A stretch of DNA of 32,013 nt, from positions 1 to 32,013 of the forward strand of contig DKPV01000065.1 in NCBI GenBank assembly GCA_002471375.1, read 5' to 3'. Positions 25,917 to 32,013 of the stretch are shown here, one piece after another. The position numbers and the translations under genes are program-made. Numbering within the stretch: the stretch's first letter is position 1; the number at the start of each line of letters is the position of its first letter. This stretch comes from Flavobacteriales bacterium UBA7325. Its GTDB lineage: Bacteria > Bacteroidota > Bacteroidia > Flavobacteriales_D > Crocinitomicaceae. Below the pieces are notes generated by a model that saw nothing but the letters and a program-made list of their open reading frames with translations, was not told the origin of the DNA and made no database searches.

Positions 25917-27752
25917 ATGTCATACAACCCAATTACTCCAGCTCAGTCAAAAGCGTCAGCAGCACCTGCAAAGATCAGGTTCGGAAAGATCTTTTGGCCA
26001 AGCTTATGGGCCGCACTCATTGTCTCAGTTATTGGATTACTTATATGGTTCTTTATGATTCGTGGCTTCATAAATGCTTTGAGTCAAGATGCGGGTTTGA
26101 AGGTAAAAGACAATACAGTCCTTCATATGTCGCTCAACGGACCCATAGCAGAGAAGAGTCAATCTAAATTTGACCCAATAAGCATGGGTATGGTTACAAA
26201 AATTGGTCTGGCTGATATTCTTCATGGATTTGAACAGGCCAAAGATGACGATAAAATCAAAGGAATCTATTTAGAACTTGAGGGAGCGCAGTGCGGATAT
26301 GCCACGGCAAGAGAAATCAGAAAAGCGATAAATGATTTTGAAAAGGCTGGAAAATGGGTTATGGCCTATAACAGCGGCGAAGTCGTGTCACTTAAGCAAT
26401 ATTACATTGCATCAGCAGCAGATAAAAATTATGGATTCCCTAGCTCAAATTTTGAGTTCCTTGGTTTAGGAACAGAAATGACATTCTATAAAAACACTCT
26501 AGAGAAATTGGATGTGGAAATGCAAGTAATCAGAGGGAGTGGTAATGATTTCAAAAGTGCTGTAGAACCATTCTTGCGAGATAACATGAGTGACTCATCT
26601 AGAGTACAGGTTGAACAGTTCCTATCCAGCATGTGGCTAGATATTCGCAAAGAAATTGCTACCGACAGAAAAACAACTCCAGAAAAACTAGATCAGCTTG
26701 CCGAAGAAGCATTAGTTCGAGACATCGAGGATGCTGTTAAATACAAATTAGTGGATGGTGTTAAGTACAAAGATGAAATCCTAAAGCTACTAGCGAAGAA
26801 AGCAGGAACTAAAAAAGATGAAGAATTAGAGTTGTTAAGCTTCTCGAAATATGCTAAAAAACGTTTTTATCAGAATCAAACATTGAATGAGGCTGATGAA
26901 CCAAATATTGCAGTGATTCTCGCTGAAGGCGGAGTTTCAAGAAGCGGAGACGGACTCACATCTGAACAAATCTGTAAGCTCTTTAGAGATGTTCGTGCTA
27001 ATAAATCAATAAAAACTATTGTATTCAGAATTAATAGTCCTGGAGGTAGTGCTTTAGCCAGTGATGAAATTTGGCGAGAAGTTAAACTGACTAACAAGAC
27101 GAAGAAGGTAATCGTCTCTATGGGGGACGTAGCAGCTTCTGGAGGTTACTACATAGCCGCGCCAGCAACTGCCATATTTGCAGAACCTACAACAATAACA
27201 GGGTCCATTGGTGTTTTTGGAGTGATCCCTTACACTGGTGATATGCTTGAAAATAAATTAGGATTTACGTTCGATCGTGCTGAAACAAATGCGCATTCGA
27301 TTCTCACAACCAATGAACGCCTTACGGAAGAGGAAATGAAAATTATCCAAGAAAGTGTGGATGATATCTATGACGATTTTAAGAGTATCGTTGCAGAAGG
27401 CCGTGGCATGACAAAAGCTCAAGTTCAAGCAATTGCACGTGGTCGTGTATGGACTGGTCGCGATGCAAAGAAAATTGGATTAATCGATGAACTTGGAGGT
27501 TTAAAAGATGCAATAGCGTACGCCGCTAAAAAATCAAAAATTATTGAAGAGAAAATTCTATACTATCCAAAGGTTAAAAAAGATGCGCTTGGAGATTTCA
27601 TTGAGCAACTAGAAGCACAAGAAAAAATGTCTATCAAATCATCGGCACCTGAGTTACCTGCGTCTCTAGTTGTTTACTATAATCAACTTAGGGAACTAGA
27701 ATCGTTTCAAGGCATTCAAATGAGATTACCATTCACGATGACCATTAAGTAG
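25917..27752 (+). CDS. sppA: Signal peptide peptidase SppA, long (67K) type
   Basis: 611 residues, the tandem S49 form found in Gram-negatives. It degrades cleaved signal peptides in the inner membrane. There is a single N-terminal TM at about 30-52 after a basic FGKIFW segment. The first S49 half supplies the general-base Lys213 in FKSAVEPF (E. coli Lys209), and the second half the nucleophile Ser408 in GDVAASGGYYIAAPA (E. coli Ser409). NSPGGSALASDEIW (373-386) and TGSIGVFG (428-435) are further S49 motifs. It is monocistronic, with its own -7-like elements upstream. Confidence 0.95.
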   Translation: MSYNPITPAQSKASAAPAKIRFGKIFWPSLWAALIVSVIGLLIWFFMIRGFINALSQDAGLKVKDNTVLHMSLNGPIAEKSQSKFDPISMGMVTKIGLADILHGFEQAKDDDKIKGIYLELEGAQCGYATAREIRKAINDFEKAGKWVMAYNSGEVVSLKQYYIASAADKNYGFPSSNFEFLGLGTEMTFYKNTLEKLDVEMQVIRGSGNDFKSAVEPFLRDNMSDSSRVQVEQFLSSMWLDIRKEIATDRKTTPEKLDQLAEEALVRDIEDAVKYKLVDGVKYKDEILKLLAKKAGTKKDEELELLSFSKYAKKRFYQNQTLNEADEPNIAVILAEGGVSRSGDGLTSEQICKLFRDVRANKSIKTIVFRINSPGGSALASDEIWREVKLTNKTKKVIVSMGDVAASGGYYIAAPATAIFAEPTTITGSIGVFGVIPYTGDMLENKLGFTFDRAETNAHSILTTNERLTEEEMKIIQESVDDIYDDFKSIVAEGRGMTKAQVQAIARGRVWTGRDAKKIGLIDELGGLKDAIAYAAKKSKIIEEKILYYPKVKKDALGDFIEQLEAQEKMSIKSSAPELPASLVVYYNQLRELESFQGIQMRLPFTMTIK

Positions 27753-27886
27753 GACTTGGTCAATTAGAAAACTTAAATGTTGTTCATTTTACCACATTTA
27801 TGTCCTTCGCATGTTAAAAAATAGGAGATTCCACGGGTCGGATTGTTTTTAACCTTAATCATTAGGATTCACAGAGATACTATCGC

Positions 27887-27894
27887 TATCTTTG
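27887..27894 (+). promoter_or_regulatory. Putative -7 element of the Omp28-like gene
   Basis: TATCTTTG, an exact TAnnTTTG match, 37 nt before the ATG. No -33 TTG at the usual distance. Confidence 0.45.
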
Positions 27895-27931
27895 ATCCAT
27901 TAATGTAATCACAAGCTAATTTATCATCACT

Positions 27932-29962
27932 ATGAAAAAAATCTTTACAATTTTAAGTTGTATTGCTATCACTTCCGCAGTCTCTGCACAGAATTATAGC
28001 ACTTCAACTTCAACTGGAACGGCGGATCCATACGCCTACAATAATGCTGGAACTGCAGTCCTAGCCATTCCATCTTTGGATGTTTTGTCTAGTGCTCAAA
28101 CAATCCCATTCTCGTTCAACTTTTACGGCTCTGCTGTGACGTCTTATAAGGCAAGTGATAATGGTTATATAACCTTTGATGCGGCGGCAACCACCAGTGA
28201 TCCAGCAAATGCTGCAATTCCAAGTGCAGGTGGACCTAATAATGCGATTTATGCATTTTGGGATGACCTAGGGGTTATTTCTGGATCTGGATCTCCTGAC
28301 GAAGTTGTATCATTCAACTATGGTACAGCTCCAAATCGAGTTCATGTGATCCAATGGTACTCAGTAACACCAGCGAGTGGAACTGGATTCCTTTACGCCG
28401 CAATTCGATTATATGAATGTGGTGATTTTGACATTGTATTAAATTACGGAAATGCTTCAGGAATGACTGGAACTGTAGGTTGTGAAAACGCTGCTGGTTC
28501 AGCAGGAACAATGGCAGAAGGGCCATCATTTTCATATCCGGGAGTTGGCTCAGCAGGAAATGATGATGTTGTATACTCATTCTTCTGGGATGGTATCACA
28601 ACTGACGCAGCTATCACAGCTAGCGATTTAAGTGGAATGGTTTCAGTTGGAAACAACACTGTTAGTGGAGAAATCTCTAACTATGGTTCTGCGCCAATTA
28701 CTTCGTACGACCTCAACTACTCTATTGACGGAGGAACAGCTGTTACTGACAACATTACAGGTGTGAATATTGCAACTGGAGCGTCTACAACATTCTCTCA
28801 TGCAACACCTTGGAATATTCCTGCTGGTGGAGCAAATCACACAATTTGTATTTGGGCAGACAACATTAACGGGAATGCTGATGAGCGTACTTGTAATGAT
28901 CAAATCTGTGAAGATGTATTTTCTGCGAATGGAACAGGGGCTTCAAGTGTAGCTGTTGTTGTTGAGGAGTTTAGTGGTGCATGGTGCGGATGGTGTGTTG
29001 ATGGAGCGGTAGTTCTTGAAGATATGCTTACTTCATACCCTGGAGAAATTATTGGTGTAACTGTTCACGATAATGATGACATGGAGTATGCGGAAGGAAT
29101 TAGATCAGCTTTCGGTGTAACAGCTTATCCAAATGCTTTAATAGATCGTTTTGTATTCCCTGGCGAGGCAGATGAGCCTCATTCACGCAGTGCATGGGAA
29201 GCAAATGCTGTTTCAAGACTTGGGAAGTATACTCCTGTTGAAGTTGGAGTTAGTCATTCTTATGACGCTGCAACTCGAACAATTACTGCAACTGTTACTG
29301 CTGATTACGTTGATTATGCCTCAGGTGATATGCGTTTTAATCTTGAAATCACAGAAGACGGTGTAACTGGAACTGGTAGTGGTTACGATCAAGTAAACTT
29401 CACGAACACGACTGCTGGTCACCCATATGAGGGAGCTGGAGATCCGATTGTTGGATTTGTTCACAATCACGTTCTTAGAGCTAATCCAGGTGGAGCATAT
29501 GGTAATTCAGGAGTAATTCCTTCAACTGTATCACCAGGATCAACATACTCAGAAACATTTACATATGTTATTCCTGCTACTTATGATGAAACTAAAATCA
29601 ACATAGTTGGATTTGTAAATTATTACAGTACAACAATTGGAGAACGTGAGATCATGAATGCTGATGAATCTCCATTGAGCGCAGCTTCAATCAACGAGAA
29701 TATACTGTTTGCAGGATTCACAGTAGCACCGAACCCTGTAAAAGGAGATTTCTCACTTGTACTTGATCTTCGCCAAGAAATCAAAGCAGATATTGTAATC
29801 TACAACATGAACGGACAGAAAGTTGGAAACATCGCTTCTGGAACATATCCTGCTGGAGAGCACAAAATCGGGGCTAACACTGGAGATTTAATGGCAGGGA
29901 TCTATTATGTTACTGTTATTACTGAAAAAGGATCATTCACGGAGAAGTTAGTGATTAGATAA
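27932..29962 (+). CDS. T9SS-exported Omp28-like protein with a thioredoxin-type CGWC motif
   Basis: 676 residues. Signal peptide 1-19 (MKKIFTILSCIAITSAVSA), then an N-terminal beta domain at about 25-215 with IPFSFNFYG, NGYITFDAA and NAIYAFWDDLG, a pattern seen in many secreted Bacteroidota surface proteins. A second beta region follows (about 225-330). A thioredoxin-like Omp28 domain begins VVVEEFSGAWCGWCVDGA with Cys352-x-x-Cys355 and continues GVTAYPNALIDR. The end is a type A T9SS sorting domain (APNPVKGDFSLVLD, IVIYNMNGQKV, GIYYVTVITEKGSFTEKLVIR-like ending). It may act as a surface disulfide or redox protein; Omp28 homologues have no settled function. It is monocistronic, with a strong terminator behind. 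Confidence 0.88.
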   Translation: MKKIFTILSCIAITSAVSAQNYSTSTSTGTADPYAYNNAGTAVLAIPSLDVLSSAQTIPFSFNFYGSAVTSYKASDNGYITFDAAATTSDPANAAIPSAGGPNNAIYAFWDDLGVISGSGSPDEVVSFNYGTAPNRVHVIQWYSVTPASGTGFLYAAIRLYECGDFDIVLNYGNASGMTGTVGCENAAGSAGTMAEGPSFSYPGVGSAGNDDVVYSFFWDGITTDAAITASDLSGMVSVGNNTVSGEISNYGSAPITSYDLNYSIDGGTAVTDNITGVNIATGASTTFSHATPWNIPAGGANHTICIWADNINGNADERTCNDQICEDVFSANGTGASSVAVVVEEFSGAWCGWCVDGAVVLEDMLTSYPGEIIGVTVHDNDDMEYAEGIRSAFGVTAYPNALIDRFVFPGEADEPHSRSAWEANAVSRLGKYTPVEVGVSHSYDAATRTITATVTADYVDYASGDMRFNLEITEDGVTGTGSGYDQVNFTNTTAGHPYEGAGDPIVGFVHNHVLRANPGGAYGNSGVIPSTVSPGSTYSETFTYVIPATYDETKINIVGFVNYYSTTIGEREIMNADESPLSAASINENILFAGFTVAPNPVKGDFSLVLDLRQEIKADIVIYNMNGQKVGNIASGTYPAGEHKIGANTGDLMAGIYYVTVITEKGSFTEKLVIR

Positions 29963-29982
29963 GATAGTCTTATAGAAATAGC

Positions 29983-30018
29983 AAAGCGCTCAGAATTAAT
30001 TCTGAGCGCTTTTTTTTG
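29983..30018 (+). terminator. Rho-independent terminator of the Omp28-like gene
   Basis: A perfect inverted repeat (AGCGCTCAGAATT followed directly by its complement, 29985-30010), flanked by AA and a run of T's up to 30018. Stable GC-rich stem plus U-tract. Confidence 0.92.
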
Positions 30019-30026
30019 TGTTACGG

Positions 30027-30038
30027 TCAACCGGTTGA
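30027..30038. repeat. 12-bp perfect palindrome
   Basis: TCAACCGGTTGA, about 45 bp before the broken lipoprotein gene. It could be an old operator; no copy was seen elsewhere. Confidence 0.25.
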
Positions 30039-30081
30039 TATTTGTTTACGCTTAGATTAGCACTAATACTTAACCGTAACA

Positions 30082-30446
30082 TTGAGATTTGCATACGCTC
30101 GTTTTATCGTAGTTATAATAATAACAATAGGATCGTGCAATAAGAAGTCGATTGACGCACCACACGATGATATTCTTGGTGAATACGAATAGTATTATTC
30201 TTTTGAGCACATAAATAAATCAGAAGCTTTTATTCACAATCGGACAAGTATGGGATTCGGATTGAAAATTAAGATGGTCACGCCATCGGCGAACCATACC
30301 TCATATACGGAAGTATCGGAGGCTCATTAGCCAATAATCAAGGTTACTATATCCTTCATGGAGACTCCCTTCAGATCAATTACACACACTACAACGGCGT
30401 GTCGGGTAATGTAACAAATGCCTACGCGGTCCTACATAAGCAATAA
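30082..30446 (+). pseudogene. Broken small lipoprotein gene
   Basis: From TTG 30082 the frame gives a lipoprotein signal, FIVVIIITIGSC, with the lipobox Cys, then NKKSIDAPHDDILGEYE, TAG at 30190-30192 and YYSFEHINKSEAF in the same frame. A frameshift follows; the other frame reads SDKYGIRIEN, TAA at 30270-30272 and an uninterrupted tail DGHAIGEPYLIYGSIGG ... VTNAYAVLHKQ to TAA 30444-30446. Trp is the likely original at the first stop (TGG to TAG, GEYEWYYS). The parts together make a protein of about 120 residues, like the short lipoproteins of unknown function in this phylum. Two stops and a shift mean it is not expressed intact. It fills most of the otherwise gene-free 29963-30523 stretch. 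Confidence 0.7.
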
Positions 30447-30455
30447 AAATTCATT

Positions 30456-30517
30456 GTCATTTAGATATTAAAAAAGCCCCGATCTTTCGATCGAGGCTTT
30501 TTTAATATCTAAATGAC
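30456..30517. terminator. 62-nt near-perfect palindrome; bidirectional terminator behind tig
   Basis: Arms 30456-30484 and 30489-30517 (29 bp each) pair with one mismatch around a 4-nt loop (TTTC). The core AAAAAAGCC/GGCTTTTTT is a classical bidirectional terminator. Unusually, pairing continues for 14 more bp outside the A/T tract (GTCATTTAGATATT and its complement). The tig stop lies 7 bp away on the minus strand. Confidence 0.85.
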
Positions 30518-30523
30518 TAACTC

Positions 30524-31876
30524 TTAACCTTGCGCTAATGCAACAAAATCATCGTAGCTAATTTCTTTTTCATTCAATTTAACTGACTCTTTAAAATAAG
30601 CAGTCAATTTTTGTTCAGCAAGCATATCGTAAACTCGATTTGCTTCTTCTTGATTCTTCAACAACTCAACAGCAGATGCAGTCAACTCCTTATCTTCAGG
30701 TGCCGGCATACCGTATTGTGAATAGTTATTTACCAATAAGCCTTTAGTATAATTGATTACCTCCTCGTTTTCGAGTTTGATATCATTTGTTTTAAAGATA
30801 TTACCCTGGATCAATTGCCATTTAAGACTCTTCGCGTAGTTCTCATAATCACGTTCGATTTCTTCATCCGTGATTTCTTTTTCGTTTGAAAGCTTAATCC
30901 ATCTTTTCAAAAACTCATCAGGTAATTCCATCTTTGTTTTATCCAATAGATCGTCATATACGCTTCTTGTTAGCATACGATCAGAGTCGTTGATGAACAT
31001 TCCAGCAAGATCAGCTTTTACACGCTCACGCAATGCTTTCTCATCTCCAACAACACCTTCTCCAAACAGTTTATCAAATAACTCAACATTTAGCTCAGCT
31101 AATTCCATTCCTTTAACTTCTGTAATTGTTAATTGGAATTTGTCAGAAGTAGCTTCTAATGCTGCTTCTTCAATACCAAGCATTGCAGCAGTATCTTTTC
31201 CACCACGAGAAACAGTTGCAGGGTCTACAATCATTTTAAAACCTGGTTTCTGACCTTTCAACGCCTTAACAACTTTCTTGTCATTAATGAATTCCATTGA
31301 GACAGTTGAAGAATGAAGAATTCCTCCTTCCTTAATTGACTCATCATCATTCAACTCAACAAACTGAGCTAAGATCAAATCATTATCACTTACTTCTTCG
31401 CTAGAAATTAATTTTCCATAACGACGACGTAAATCATCGATTTGCTTATCAATTAAATCTTTATCAACCTTCACCTTAAGGTAGTCGAATTTGTTCTTTT
31501 TCGAAAGTGATACCTTAACTTCTGGAGCCAAACCAATTTGGTAAGTAAATTCGAAATCACCTGGTTTATTGAAGTCACCTTCCACCTCAGTATCAGCTTT
31601 AGGAATAGGATTTCCTAAAATCTCTACATTATTCTCGGTAAGGTAAGACTGTAATGAAGTGTTCACTACTCGATTTAATTCGTCCATCAATACAGATTTT
31701 CCATATTGTTTTTGAATCAACCCCTTAGGAACGTGACCAGGTCTAAATCCAGGCATATTCACCTTCTTACGGTAATCTTTCAAAGTATCATCAACTTTCT
31801 GTTGGTAATCTTCGGATTTAACCGTGATTTTTAGAATTGCATTTAACGCATCAACGTTTTCGCGAACTACATTCAT
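30524..31876 (-). CDS. tig: Trigger factor chaperone
   Basis: 450 residues from ATG 31876 (the codon before it, 31879, is also ATG). Trigger factor binds the ribosome near the exit tunnel and shields nascent chains. The N-terminal ribosome-binding domain has the signature GFRPGHVPKGLI (about 45-56). The central domain corresponds to the FKBP-type PPIase domain but is strongly diverged (NDLILAQFVELNDDESIKEG), as I recall for many Bacteroidota, so isomerase activity is doubtful. The long helical C-terminal arms follow. It is downstream of tRNA-Leu on the same strand but separated from it by a terminator. Confidence 0.93.
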   Translation of the reverse strand: MNVVRENVDALNAILKITVKSEDYQQKVDDTLKDYRKKVNMPGFRPGHVPKGLIQKQYGKSVLMDELNRVVNTSLQSYLTENNVEILGNPIPKADTEVEGDFNKPGDFEFTYQIGLAPEVKVSLSKKNKFDYLKVKVDKDLIDKQIDDLRRRYGKLISSEEVSDNDLILAQFVELNDDESIKEGGILHSSTVSMEFINDKKVVKALKGQKPGFKMIVDPATVSRGGKDTAAMLGIEEAALEATSDKFQLTITEVKGMELAELNVELFDKLFGEGVVGDEKALRERVKADLAGMFINDSDRMLTRSVYDDLLDKTKMELPDEFLKRWIKLSNEKEITDEEIERDYENYAKSLKWQLIQGNIFKTNDIKLENEEVINYTKGLLVNNYSQYGMPAPEDKELTASAVELLKNQEEANRVYDMLAEQKLTAYFKESVKLNEKEISYDDFVALAQG

Positions 31877-31900
31877 CATTTTGCTTTTAACTTATGTACA

Positions 31901-31934
31901 AACAAAAAATGGTATAAGATCACTTATACCATTT
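31901..31934 (-). terminator. Terminator of tRNA-Leu
   Basis: A perfect 12-bp stem (31907-31918 with 31923-31934), 4-nt loop, followed on the minus strand by TTTGTTTG. It begins 10 bp after the tRNA 3' end. Confidence 0.85.
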
Positions 31935-31944
31935 CAATCTTAAG

Positions 31945-32013
31945 TGCGGATGGAGGGACTCGAACCCACACACCTCGCGGCACTAGATCCTAAGTCTAGC
32001 GTGTCTACCAATT
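31945..32013 (-). tRNA. tRNA-Leu, anticodon UAG, 5' end outside window
   Basis: Minus strand. Visible parts: D-loop (AATTGGTAGACACGC), anticodon stem-loop CTAGA-CTTAGGA-TCTAG with anticodon TAG, a long class II variable arm (TGCCGCGAGGTGTG), T-arm with GGTTCGAGTCC, and the acceptor 3' half ATCCGCA with A as discriminator. CCA is not encoded. The long variable arm and anticodon fit Leu (CUA codons). The first bases of the acceptor stem and part of the D-arm lie beyond the window. Confidence 0.95.

Noticed and set aside
30230..30238. TTATTCACA as a DnaA box
   Set aside because: Isolated, and inside the lipoprotein pseudogene.
1..32013. CRISPR arrays, insertion sequences, phage genes, toxin-antitoxin or defence genes
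   Set aside because: No regularly spaced repeats, transposase, integrase or defence-type domains were recognised on either strand.

Overview
The window comes from a Bacteroidota chromosome, most likely a marine or freshwater Flavobacteriales member of the Cryomorphaceae/Crocinitomicaceae kind. Support comes from type IX secretion (T9SS) C-terminal sorting domains on two secreted proteins, a decayed gliding-motility (CHU_C) C-terminal domain, a PafA-type alkaline phosphatase, a Tgt without its zinc cysteines, Bacteroidota-style -7 elements (TAnnTTTG) in front of several genes, and an AT-rich, densely packed layout. The species cannot be named from the sequence.

Layout. 1-680: a decayed endonuclease/exonuclease/phosphatase gene with four in-frame stops, running without a stop codon of its own into mutS2 (721-2862, +). 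2869-6850 (-): a three-gene operon, tgt - lptG-like - membrane-anchored MutS-like ATPase, whose last gene meets mutS2 tail to tail with 6 bp between. 7021-9394 (+): an overlapping operon of a family 2 glycosyltransferase, an ECF sigma factor and rsmG. 9416-9955 (-): a conserved protein of unknown function. 10197-16007 (+): a complete tripartite efflux operon (adaptor, RND pump, TolC-like channel) with overlapping genes. 16081-16845 (-): remnant of a large secreted CHU_C protein. 17088-18404 (-): a membrane acyltransferase, divergent from pabB-tilS (18532-20980, +). 20970-22607 (-): PafA-like phosphatase, divergent from miaE (22691-23281, +). 23337-25697 (-): T9SS-exported M14 carboxypeptidase. 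25917-27752 (+): sppA. 27932-29962 (+): T9SS-exported Omp28/thioredoxin-like protein. 30082-30446 (+): a broken small lipoprotein gene. 30524-31876 (-): trigger factor. 31945-end (-): tRNA-Leu(UAG), partial.

The content is mainly housekeeping: tRNA and rRNA modification (tgt, tilS, miaE, rsmG, and a tRNA), folate synthesis (pabB), envelope and lipid work (lptG-like, acyltransferase, SppA, efflux operon), protein folding (tig), and secreted hydrolases. I see no mobile element, CRISPR array, phage or defence island, and no clear undescribed multi-gene system. The points most worth a second look are the membrane MutS-like ATPase beside mutS2, the two extra hydrophobic helices in the RND pump, the zinc-site loss in Tgt, three pseudogenes that can still be read through their stops, and a 62-nt near-perfect palindrome behind tig. 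Pseudogene calls rest on my own frame-by-frame translation. Family calls rest on recalled motifs, because no search could be run.
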